Below are positions 1 to 6,056 of a stretch of 7,354 bases of DNA, piece after piece (position 1 is the stretch's first letter; each line of letters starts with the position of its first letter). Made by a program: the position numbers and the translations under genes. The notes beneath the pieces are model-generated. The model made no database searches. It had not been told where the DNA came from and saw nothing but the letters and a program-made list of their open reading frames with translations. The DNA comes from JAAFIP01 sp031428975 (lineage in GTDB: Bacteria > Pseudomonadota > Gammaproteobacteria > Burkholderiales > Burkholderiaceae_C): contig JANOYR010000175.1 of assembly GCA_031428975.1 (NCBI GenBank), forward strand, positions 1 to 7,354, in the 5' to 3' direction.

Positions 1-321
1 TGGATAGGCTTGGACAAACGTGTGCAGATCGAATCGCTGGGGCACGACTGCTGGCAAGTAGTGCTCAACTATGGCTTTAAAAACGACCCTGATGTGCCGC
101 TTGCACTAGAGACCATCAAAGGCCGTGGCTGCGACCTCAACGCTATGACAACCAGTTATTTTCTGTCCCGTGACACTGTAATTCCCACCATTGGTGGCGG
201 TATGTCGCAATGGCGCGAGAAACTCTTTGCCCAAATGCACCACAACGCCAGTGCAGCAGCTGACTTTTTGTATTTACCCAATAATTCGGTTGTCGAGTTG
301 GGTTCAAAAATCGAAATTTAG
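1..321 (+). CDS. kup: Kup-type low-affinity potassium uptake protein, C-terminal part
   Basis: Inner-membrane K+ transporter of the Kup/HAK/KT family, thought to work as a K+/H+ symporter. Only the last 107 residues are present. The frame is open to the left edge, so the TTG at base 10 is not the real start. This part is the cytoplasmic tail that follows the membrane domain. Recognisable family signatures are the DPDVPLALE stretch, then TSYFLSRDTVIP, then the QWREKLFAQMHHNA helix, and the closing LPNNSVVELGSKIEI, which matches the usual Kup C-terminus ending in VELG..IEI. The gene stops with TAG and benE begins six bases later, so the two are probably cotranscribed. The identification is by recalled family motifs. 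The missing N-terminal three quarters cannot be assessed. Confidence 0.9.
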   Translation, partial: WIGLDKRVQIESLGHDCWQVVLNYGFKNDPDVPLALETIKGRGCDLNAMTTSYFLSRDTVIPTIGGGMSQWREKLFAQMHHNASAAADFLYLPNNSVVELGSKIEI

Positions 322-327
322 TAATCC

Positions 328-1524
328 ATGGGCTTCTTCAAGCAGTTCTTCAATGACCTGTCCATCAGCGCATTCAGTGCAGGTTTTGTTGCTGTTCTCG
401 TAGGATTCACGAGCTCTGTTGCTATTGTTTTTCAAGCTGCTCTGGCTTTTGGGGCCAGTTCAGAGGTTATCAGCTCGTGGATGTGGGCGCTGGGTATCGG
501 CATGGGCGTGTGCTCAGTTGTGCCGTCCCTTATTTTGCGGAAACCCGTGATGGTGGCATGGAGTACACCCGGCGCAGCGGTGTTGGCCATCGGCGCAAGC
601 GCAGCGGGGACAGGATTTACCATGGGCGATGCGGTGGGGGCTTTTATGGTCAGTGCCGCATTGGTTGTACTGTTTGGTGTAACCGGTTGGTTTGAAAAAA
701 TCATGGCCAAAATTCCTGCCGCAGTTGCCTCTGCTTTGTTGGCGGGTGTACTGACACGTTTTGGCTTGCAGGCTTTTGGCGCGTCGCAAACGGCGCTCCC
801 ACTGTTTGTGCTGATGCTGGCCAGCTACCTCGTTGGCAAACGCTTGGCGCTGCGCTATGCAATTCCTATCACCCTGCTAGTCGCTATAATTTATGTAGCA
901 ATTAACGGTCAAATTACGCTGGCAACTGCTCATTTTGGCATTGCAATGCCAATTTTTATTGCCCCCAGTTTTTCGTGGGCTGCTGCGGTTGGCTTGGCGC
1001 TGCCTTTGTTCATCGTAACCATGGCATCGCAAAATTTACCGGGTGTGGCCGCCGTTCGCGCAGCAGGCTATGAATTACCAATTTCAAAGATCATTACCCT
1101 CACAGGACTAGCCACTTTAGTGCTAGCACCATTCGGCGGATTTGCCTTGAGCCTGAGCGCTATTACCGCAGCTATTTGCATGGGGAAAGAGGCACATCCA
1201 GACCCCGACAAACGCTACACTGCAGCTGTTTCCTGCGGAGCGATTTATTTTGTAATTGGTATTTTTGGCAGTGTCGTCACAGGCTTGCTCACCGCGTTTC
1301 CCAAAGAGCTGATCGCCATTATTGCTGGGCTCGCACTATTGGGCACGATTGGCAGTGGCTTAGCAACCGCGCTTAACAACGAAACCCACCGCGAGGCCGC
1401 TACGATTACTTTTCTTGTCACGCTTAGCGGCGTGGTAATAGCCGGAGTGGGTTCGGCGTTTTGGGGCGTGGTCGCGGGCGCTGTGGTGATTCTTGTGCAA
1501 CAGTATCGGTTGCGTTCTTTTTAA
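328..1524 (+). CDS. benE: BenE-family benzoate/H+ symporter
   Basis: A 398-residue polytopic inner-membrane protein, predicted to import benzoate or a related aromatic acid with protons. It is almost entirely hydrophobic segments joined by short loops, and its length is normal for BenE. Family signatures are WSTPGAA (residues 78-84), the IPAAVASALLAGVL helix (129-142), MASQNLPGVAAVRAAGYE (232-249), and the APFGGFALSLSAITAAICMG block (267-286) followed by EAHPDPDKRY. The ATG is the first start in frame after the kup stop. No Shine-Dalgarno sequence is visible, so translation may be coupled to kup. No benzoate-degradation genes are in the window, so the substrate is inferred from the family alone. 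Residues about 186-210 are encoded by an AT-rich patch (28 G or C in 80 bases, 881-960) carrying two dyad structures. Confidence 0.92.
   Translation: MGFFKQFFNDLSISAFSAGFVAVLVGFTSSVAIVFQAALAFGASSEVISSWMWALGIGMGVCSVVPSLILRKPVMVAWSTPGAAVLAIGASAAGTGFTMGDAVGAFMVSAALVVLFGVTGWFEKIMAKIPAAVASALLAGVLTRFGLQAFGASQTALPLFVLMLASYLVGKRLALRYAIPITLLVAIIYVAINGQITLATAHFGIAMPIFIAPSFSWAAAVGLALPLFIVTMASQNLPGVAAVRAAGYELPISKIITLTGLATLVLAPFGGFALSLSAITAAICMGKEAHPDPDKRYTAAVSCGAIYFVIGIFGSVVTGLLTAFPKELIAIIAGLALLGTIGSGLATALNNETHREAATITFLVTLSGVVIAGVGSAFWGVVAGAVVILVQQYRLRSF
883..900 (+). repeat. Dyad repeat copy 1, inside benE
   Basis: GCTATAATTTATGTAGCA can fold in benE mRNA as a six-pair stem (GCUAUA with UGUAGC, one G-U pair) around a five-base loop. 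It matches 14 of 18 bases of the copy at 6597-6614, and all four differences fall in the loop. It resembles short interspersed dyads I recall from Comamonadaceae genomes, which I could not verify here. Confidence 0.4.
935..957 (+). repeat. Perfect 18-base palindrome followed by a T run, inside benE
   Basis: TTGGCATTGCAATGCCAA (935-952) is a perfect palindrome. As RNA it folds into a seven-pair stem with a four-base loop, and TTTTT follows immediately on the coding strand. The shape is that of a weak intrinsic terminator (only three G-C pairs in the stem), but it lies within the open reading frame and encodes FGIAMPIF. Confidence 0.5.
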
Positions 1525-1534
1525 AAGATTTCTT

Positions 1535-2494
1535 ATGCACATTTTATTTATTGCTGATCCGCTCGAATCCTTCAAGATTTACAAAGACACGACTTTTGTG
1601 ATGATGCGTGAAGCGCAGCGTCGAGGTCACACGCTTTCAGCATGCGAGCCCAAAGACATCATGTGGCAGCAAGGCGGCTTGGTGACAGCCTTTGTGCGCG
1701 ACATCAGCCTCACAGGCGAGCCAGTGCACTGGTTTACAGCCCAACAAAGTGCGCCTGACGAGCGGCCGCAAGCTCTCAAGGCGTTTGGTGCAGTCGTGAT
1801 GCGCAAAGACCCGCCCTTTGACAGCGAATTTTTTTATGCCACCCACCTGCTAGAGCAAGCTGAACGCGAGGGTGCTAAGGTTTTCAACAAGCCGCGGGCT
1901 TTGCGCGATCACCCTGAGAAACTGGCCATTATGGAGTTTCAACGCTTTATCAGCCCCACCCTTGTTACACGCGATGCGTCCGATATCAAAGCCTTTCATG
2001 CCATGCACCGCGACATCATTCTCAAACCACTAGACGGTATGGGTGGCATGGGCATTTTCAGAGTCAAGGACGATGGCCTCAATTTGGGCGGCATCATTGA
2101 AACGCTCAATCAAGACGGTGCAGAGACAGTGATGGTACAAAAATTCTTACCTGCCATTGCGCAAGGCGATAAACGGGTACTCGTGATCGGCGGTAAACCC
2201 GTACCGTTTAGTTTGGCGCGTATTCCGCAAGGCGGCGAGGTGCGTGGAAACCTCGCCGTGGGAGGTAAGGGCGTGGCGCAACCGCTAAGTGAGCGCGACT
2301 GGGAGATTGCCAATGCGCTAGGGCCAGTGCTTGCGTCGCGCGGACTGCTGCTGGTTGGTCTAGACATCATCGGCGACTGCTTAACCGAAGTAAATGTGAC
2401 CAGCCCCACCTGCTTTCAAGAAATTACAGACCAAACAGGCTTCAATGTTGCGCAGTTTTTCATGGAAGCGCTGGAATTGGCTTGCCACTCATAA
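1535..2494 (+). CDS. gshB: Glutathione synthase (ATP-dependent)
   Basis: Joins glycine to gamma-glutamylcysteine with ATP, the second and last step of cytosolic glutathione synthesis. The 319-residue length matches the E. coli enzyme (about 316). Visible signatures of this ATP-grasp enzyme are the N-terminal HILFIADPLESFKIYKDTT, MRKDPPFDSEF (residues 89-99), the ATP-binding ILKPLDGMGGMGIFRVK (162-178), RIPQGGEVRGNLA (229-241), VGLDIIGD (274-281) and the metal/substrate segment TEVNVTSPT (284-292). The ATG at 1535 is chosen because the protein then begins with the family's usual MHILFIADPL. A longer GTG-start reading would overlap benE and add an unrelated leader. It lies ten bases after benE with only a weak AAAAGA upstream, which suggests operon membership. 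gshA is not in the window. Confidence 0.97.
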   Translation: MHILFIADPLESFKIYKDTTFVMMREAQRRGHTLSACEPKDIMWQQGGLVTAFVRDISLTGEPVHWFTAQQSAPDERPQALKAFGAVVMRKDPPFDSEFFYATHLLEQAEREGAKVFNKPRALRDHPEKLAIMEFQRFISPTLVTRDASDIKAFHAMHRDIILKPLDGMGGMGIFRVKDDGLNLGGIIETLNQDGAETVMVQKFLPAIAQGDKRVLVIGGKPVPFSLARIPQGGEVRGNLAVGGKGVAQPLSERDWEIANALGPVLASRGLLLVGLDIIGDCLTEVNVTSPTCFQEITDQTGFNVAQFFMEALELACHS

Positions 2495-2502
2495 GTAAGC
2501 CT

Positions 2503-2521
2503 AGTGGCCAATGGCTACACT
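2503..2521 (+). other. Short imperfect hairpin between gshB and the PKD gene
   Basis: AGTGGCC, loop AAT, then GGC-TA-CACT can fold into a seven-pair stem with a two-base bulge, about nine bases after the gshB stop. No T run follows, so it is not a convincing intrinsic terminator. It could slow 3' decay of the gshB message or be incidental. I see no convincing -35/-10 promoter pair in this 55-base gap. Confidence 0.25.
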
Positions 2522-2540
2522 TGGGGTCTACACAACCCTT

Positions 2541-2544
2541 GGAG
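2541..2544 (+). promoter_or_regulatory. Ribosome binding site of the PKD-protein gene
   Basis: GGAG followed by five bases and then ATG at 2550 is a near-ideal Shine-Dalgarno arrangement. It fixes the start of the downstream gene at MKKISF and rules out the in-frame upstream start at 2511, which would put a non-signal leader ahead of the signal peptide. Confidence 0.8.
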
Positions 2545-2549
2545 ACACC

Positions 2550-3188
2550 ATGAAAAAAATCAGCTTCCTACTTTTTGCAACCCTGTCTGGCGCTTTGTGT
2601 GCCCAAACTTTAAGCGGCATCACGCTTGACAAACCGCAAGCCCAAACAGGACAAAGCGTACAGGCCAAAGTAGCCTTTGACTTTGACGAAACCGCAAATT
2701 GCGGCATGCGCGTGGACTGGGGTGATGGCAGTGGTGACGATGTGAAAATCAATGACGTAAAAAAACTGCCGCACATTGCCACGCACACCTATGCCAAAGC
2801 AGGCGACTACACCGTAAGCGCCACACCCAAAAAGGTCACCAGTTTGCTCGGCTGTGTTGGCAAAGCGAAAACCGTTGCGCTGAAAATTGTGGCGCCGCCA
2901 GCGCCGATGGTCGCGGCTGTCGTAGCCGCTCCTGTAGCTGTGGCCGCTCCTGCCCCAGCAGCCAGTGCTGTGGTTGCGGCCAAGCCTGCGGCTTCTGCGG
3001 CAGTAACAACTAGCAGCGTTTGCCCTACAGGCTGGACTTTGAACGCAAAATCTGTCAACAAAAAGACCAAGGCTTTCACCTGCACCGCCAAAGCTGGCAC
3101 TCCAGCACCCGAGAAAAAGCTCAGCTGCGAAGGCGATACGGGTTATTTTGAGAACGCCAAAAAAGGCATGATCGGCTGCCGAATTTAA
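2550..3188 (+). CDS. Exported PKD-like domain protein with a cysteine-paired C-terminal tail; function unknown
   Basis: A 212-residue protein not recognised as a named family. Residues 1-18 form a Sec signal peptide (MKK, then a hydrophobic core, ending GALCA). Cys17 is preceded by Leu, so it does not fit a lipobox and cleavage by signal peptidase I before Gln19 is likelier. Residues about 21-115 look like a PKD/Ig-type beta domain, with VDWGDGSGDD (55-64) and HTYAKAGDYTV (79-89) as the typical PKD pair of motifs. Cys51 and Cys102 may bridge it. Residues 116-154 are an Ala/Pro/Val-rich linker. The basic tail (155-212) has two cysteine pairs, 158/178 and 193/210, each enclosing a G-aromatic, an NAK motif and several lysines. 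PKD domains generally serve extracellular binding, so a periplasmic or surface role is inferred. It follows gshB by 55 bases. Confidence 0.85.
   Translation: MKKISFLLFATLSGALCAQTLSGITLDKPQAQTGQSVQAKVAFDFDETANCGMRVDWGDGSGDDVKINDVKKLPHIATHTYAKAGDYTVSATPKKVTSLLGCVGKAKTVALKIVAPPAPMVAAVVAAPVAVAAPAPAASAVVAAKPAASAAVTTSSVCPTGWTLNAKSVNKKTKAFTCTAKAGTPAPEKKLSCEGDTGYFENAKKGMIGCRI
2925..2952 (+). repeat. Direct repeat in the Ala/Pro/Val linker
   Basis: GCCGCTCCTG occurs at 2925-2934 and again at 2943-2952, offset by 18 bases or six codons. It encodes successive VAAPVA and VAAPAP units. This is low-complexity linker sequence that could vary in copy number by slippage. Confidence 0.6.
3159..3180 (-). terminator. 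Weak candidate terminator for the leuS-lptE-holA-proA operon
   Basis: Read on the minus strand, GGCA, an eight-base loop and TGCC are followed directly by six T, beginning five bases after the proA stop codon. The stem has only four pairs, so it is weak. The site lies inside the 3' end of the opposing PKD-protein gene, as it must because the two genes touch. No better terminator is visible on this strand nearby. Confidence 0.3.
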
Positions 3189-4474
3189 GAGCGAATTTCG
3201 CCTTGACCCAACACCACGTATTTGAGTGAGGTCAGCCCTTCAATCCCCACTGGCCCTCGGGCGTGGAATTTGTCGGTGCTGATGCCAATCTCTGCGCCTA
3301 GGCCAAACTCAAAACCATCAGCAAAGCGTGGGCTGGTGTTCACCATTACGCTGGCCGAGTCTACTTCACGCAAAAAACGCTGGGCATGGATGTGGTTAGT
3401 GGTGATGATGGCATCGGTATGGTGGCTTGAATAATGGTTAATGTGGGCAATGGCAGCATCCACACCGTCCACTATTTTGATGCTAATAATGGGGGCGAGG
3501 TATTCCTCAAACCAGTCTTGCTCGGTGGCATAGACCAGTTGTGCGCCCTTCACAGCCGTTAAAACAAGCATCGATTCTGCATCGCACCGCATTTCCACGC
3601 CTTTAGCCGCAAAAACAGCGCCAATGCGGGGAAGATATGCCGCGGCCACACTTCGCGCCACCAAGAGGCCCTCTATGGCATTGCAAGGGCTGTATTTCTG
3701 GGTTTTGGCATTGTCAGCGACGTTTACCGCCATATCAAGGTCAGTTTCGCTGTCAATATAAACATGACAATTGCCGTCAAGGTGTTTGATCACAGGGACT
3801 TTGGCATCGCGGCTGATGCGCTCAATCAACCCCTTTCCACCGCGCGGAATCACCACATCTACGTACTGCGGCATGGTAATTAGATGCCCCACAGCCTCGC
3901 GGTCGGTGGTGGGTACAAGTTGCACCACGTCTTCGGGCAGACCCGCCGCAACCAGGGCTTGGCGCACCAAAGCCGCCAACGCCCTGTTCGAGTCAATCGC
4001 CTCGGAGCCGCCGCGCAAAATGCAGGCATTGCCCGACTTAATGGCCAGCGACGCCGCCTCAATTGTCACATTCGGGCGGCTTTCATAAATCATGCCAAAT
4101 ACACCAATCGGCACGCGCATTTGCCCCACGCGGATACCGCTGGGCATTTGCTTCATGCCAATAGTCTCGCCAATAATGTCTGGCATGGCCGCTAGTTGCT
4201 CGCAGCCCAGTGCGCAGGTTTCCAAAATTTGCGGCGTGAGCTTGAGCCGATCCACCATCGGCGCGGCCAAACCAGCAGCCATCGCCCGCTCAAGATCCTT
4301 GGCATTTTCTGGCTGCAAAGCCTGCACATTGTCACGTAGCAATTGCGCTAAAATTTTCAATGCTTTGTTTTTAATAGCAGCAGATGACCTAGCGAAGGTG
4401 ACACTGGCTGATTTTGCTTGCAACCCTAAAGTTTGCATCAGATCAAAGGTGGTTTGGGAGTTCATACGCTGCAT
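3185..4474 (-). CDS. proA: Gamma-glutamyl phosphate reductase (glutamate-5-semialdehyde dehydrogenase)
   Basis: Reduces gamma-glutamyl phosphate to glutamate-5-semialdehyde with NADPH, the second step of proline synthesis, in the cytoplasm. At 429 residues it is slightly longer than E. coli ProA (417). Signatures in order are GVFGMIYESRPNVT (residues 124-137), VIPRGGKGLI (208-217), HLDGNCHVY (231-239), the active-site segment NAKTQKYSPCNAIEGLL with Cys264 as the expected catalytic nucleophile, HHTDAIIT (351-358), and the C-terminal EFGLGAEIGISTDKFHARGP (389-408). The ATG at 4474 is four bases after the holA stop with a weak GAG upstream. A second ATG at 4465 is possible and would give 426 residues. 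proB, the partner kinase, is not here. Its stop overlaps the stop of the opposing PKD-protein gene. Confidence 0.97.
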   Translation of the reverse strand: MQRMNSQTTFDLMQTLGLQAKSASVTFARSSAAIKNKALKILAQLLRDNVQALQPENAKDLERAMAAGLAAPMVDRLKLTPQILETCALGCEQLAAMPDIIGETIGMKQMPSGIRVGQMRVPIGVFGMIYESRPNVTIEAASLAIKSGNACILRGGSEAIDSNRALAALVRQALVAAGLPEDVVQLVPTTDREAVGHLITMPQYVDVVIPRGGKGLIERISRDAKVPVIKHLDGNCHVYIDSETDLDMAVNVADNAKTQKYSPCNAIEGLLVARSVAAAYLPRIGAVFAAKGVEMRCDAESMLVLTAVKGAQLVYATEQDWFEEYLAPIISIKIVDGVDAAIAHINHYSSHHTDAIITTNHIHAQRFLREVDSASVMVNTSPRFADGFEFGLGAEIGISTDKFHARGPVGIEGLTSLKYVVLGQGEIRS

Positions 4475-4478
4475 TTTC

Positions 4479-5522
4479 TCACACCACCCGTGCCAGCATC
4501 ATGGCCAGCCGCGCCAGCGCCTGCCAGCCGTTGGCCGGCCAATCGGGGTGTTTAAGCCCTTTGACGATGCCGTCTACCGTGTGGGCTGCGTTTAGGAGGC
4601 GAATGGTCTCTGCAGTGGTCAGGCGCGGCAACACCCGCTCGTAAAGCTTTTGCTTGATGCCCCAGACACGCGCTTCTTGCAAGGCCACAGGCAAAGGGCG
4701 GCCATCGTCGATGGCCGCGCGGATACGGTGCAGGGCGCGGATATCTTCACTCAAGGCCCAATGCACCAGCACCTCGGCCTCGCCTTCGGCTTGTAGGCCG
4801 TCCAGCATGCGCTGCACACGCGGCATTTGGCCTGAAAGCACCGCCTCCGACAGCTTGAAAACGTCGTAACGCGCCACATTGAGCACAGCACCCTCAATTT
4901 GCTCAAAACTGAGCTCGCCCGCGCCGTGCAACAAGGCGAGCTTTTGGATTTCTTGGTGTGCAGCCAGCAAATTGCCCTCTACGCGGTCCGCAAAGAAGCG
5001 CAGGCTGCGCTCGCCCTCCTCGCCCGCCTTCACGCGCTGGCCTTGTGCGCCCAAGCGCTGCGCGATCCACTGCGGCAAAACGCGCCGGTCGATGCTGTCG
5101 ATTTGCAGGGTTACACCCATGGATTCGAGCGCACCAAACCATGCACCGGTTTTGGCCATTTTGTCGAGCTTGGGCAAAATGAACAACGTGAGTGTGGAGT
5201 CATTGCCGCGCGCGGACTGCGCCAATTGTTGAATAGCGGGGCTGCCCTCTTTGCCGGGTTTGCCACTGGGAATGCGCACCTCCAAAATTTGCTTGTCAGC
5301 AAACAAGCTCAAACTACCGCCCGAGGCCAAGACTTCACTCCAGTCAAAATGCGCGCCTGAAACGGTATGCACACTGCGCTCTGTGTAGCCTTGCGTTCGC
5401 GCTACTGATCGTATAGCGTCAGCAGCTTCTTGGATTAGCAGCGGCTCGTCGCCATGCAAGGTGTAAAGCGGCTTGAGGCCACCCTGCAGGTGCGCTGTAA
5501 GCTGTGGCGCTGCTATTTGCAT
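4479..5522 (-). CDS. holA: DNA polymerase III subunit delta (clamp loader)
   Basis: Delta is the clamp-loader subunit that binds and opens the beta sliding clamp; it acts with the tau/gamma and delta-prime subunits during replication. The 347 residues match the usual length (about 343). Family features are the N-terminal LYTLHGDEPLLIQEAADAIR (residues 19-38), the GGSLSLFADKQILEVRIPSG clamp-binding region (68-87), the RVEGNLLAAHQEIQKLALL helix (180-198), ARYDVFKLSEAVLSG (217-231), and a helical C-terminal collar domain with HTVDGIVKGLKHPDWPANGW (314-333). It begins 18 bases after lptE with a clear AAGG six bases ahead of the ATG, and ends four bases before proA. The lptE-holA adjacency is conserved across many proteobacteria, which supports the call. 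Confidence 0.96.
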   Translation of the reverse strand: MQIAAPQLTAHLQGGLKPLYTLHGDEPLLIQEAADAIRSVARTQGYTERSVHTVSGAHFDWSEVLASGGSLSLFADKQILEVRIPSGKPGKEGSPAIQQLAQSARGNDSTLTLFILPKLDKMAKTGAWFGALESMGVTLQIDSIDRRVLPQWIAQRLGAQGQRVKAGEEGERSLRFFADRVEGNLLAAHQEIQKLALLHGAGELSFEQIEGAVLNVARYDVFKLSEAVLSGQMPRVQRMLDGLQAEGEAEVLVHWALSEDIRALHRIRAAIDDGRPLPVALQEARVWGIKQKLYERVLPRLTTAETIRLLNAAHTVDGIVKGLKHPDWPANGWQALARLAMMLARVV

Positions 5523-5528
5523 GGCCTG

Positions 5529-5532
5529 CCTT
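5529..5532 (-). promoter_or_regulatory. Ribosome binding site of holA
   Basis: On the minus strand AAGG lies six bases before the ATG at 5522, within the 18-base gap after lptE. This supports the start MQIAAPQL and suggests holA is translated from its own initiation site on the shared message. Confidence 0.6.
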
Positions 5533-5540
5533 GGTGGCGC

Positions 5541-6056
5541 TTAAAGCGATTTAACCGATGCCAAGCGGCGCATCAGTTGCTGGACCAAATCGGTTTGCAT
5601 GTTGGCATACAGCAGTTCTTCTTCAGCTTCTTTAGACAGCACCACGGTTTCATTAAAGCTCACGTCGCGCTGCAGCAAAAGCTCGGTTTCAGGAATGAGT
5701 TCTTTGCCTTGTGGGGTGCGCAAAATGAATTTAAGCCGCGTTCGCAGCGCGAATTCGCGCACACCACCAGTAGAGTTCACGCCCACCACCGTCTTTTCAC
5801 GCTGGTCGGTGATGATCTGCAGCACCACTTGGGCGGCGTTGAGCGCATTGGCATCGCTAAGCAACTTCACACTGTCGTTGAATTCCATGGTGCGCCGAAA
5901 CTCTGCGCCAAGCACCGACGTTGCGGCAAAAGTGGTAGCAAGGGTTTTAAAACTGAAGTTTTGGCTGCCCCTGAGCTGGAAACCGCATGCGCCTAAGCCC
6001 CAAGCCGATGCAAGCACGCCAAGACCCAACAGCGAACGGCGTGTGTACATCGTCAC
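5541..6056 (-). CDS. lptE: LPS-assembly lipoprotein LptE (RlpB)
   Basis: Outer-membrane lipoprotein that plugs the LptD barrel and helps insert lipopolysaccharide into the outer leaflet. The 171 residues fit betaproteobacterial LptE. A signal sequence runs to the lipobox LGAC, with Cys24 as the lipidated residue, followed by the family-typical GFQLRG. Further matches are the AAQVVLQIITDQREKTVVGV region, a VREFALRTRLKFIL strand pair, LIPETELLLQRDVSFNETVVL, and a C-terminal helix ending QLMRRLASVKSL. The chosen start is a GTG at 6056 that overlaps the leuS TGA as GTGA, typical of translational coupling. An ATG two codons later (6050) is an equally plausible start, and neither has a clear ribosome binding site. 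The N-terminus contains a twin-arginine-like TRRSLLG. Confidence 0.95.
   Translation of the reverse strand: MTMYTRRSLLGLGVLASAWGLGACGFQLRGSQNFSFKTLATTFAATSVLGAEFRRTMEFNDSVKLLSDANALNAAQVVLQIITDQREKTVVGVNSTGGVREFALRTRLKFILRTPQGKELIPETELLLQRDVSFNETVVLSKEAEEELLYANMQTDLVQQLMRRLASVKSL

Noticed and set aside
1108..1126. CTAGC-N9-GCTAG dyad in benE, possibly a third copy of the repeat
   Set aside because: The interior and flanking bases do not match the GCTATA/TGTAGCA copies, so the shared four-base core is probably coincidental.
1493..1534. Earlier GTG start for gshB that overlaps benE
   Set aside because: It would add 14 residues not found in the family, which starts at MHILFIADPL, and has no better ribosome binding site.
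2477..2505. Promoter-like TTGGCT with CCTAGT 17 bases later, ahead of the PKD gene
   Set aside because: The -10 box matches the consensus at only three of six positions, which is no better than chance.
2511..2549. Earlier ATG start for the PKD-protein gene
   Set aside because: The ATG at 2550 has GGAG at ideal spacing and begins a canonical signal peptide; the upstream start would place 13 extra residues ahead of it.
2541..2549. Lipoprotein reading of the PKD protein based on Cys17
   Set aside because: The residue before the cysteine is leucine, which does not satisfy the lipobox requirement for a small residue at -1; signal peptidase I cleavage fits better.
3191..3201. GCGAATTTCGC dyad near the proA stop as a bidirectional terminator
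   Set aside because: At most four pairs around a three-base loop, with no adjacent T run on either strand; it is within proA codons.
4345..4395. AT-rich stretch in proA that looked like another repeat
   Set aside because: It encodes AAIKNKALKILAQLLRDN, which is ordinary conserved ProA N-terminal sequence, and it lacks the dyad core.
4092..4595. + strand open frame (167 residues) opposite proA and holA
   Set aside because: Shadow of conserved proA/holA coding sequence, with Ser/Cys-rich non-protein-like composition.
5454..5996. Long + strand open frame (180 residues) opposite holA and lptE
   Set aside because: It lies wholly opposite two well-identified genes, crosses their junction, has no recognisable protein features, and is explained by the codon bias of the real strand.
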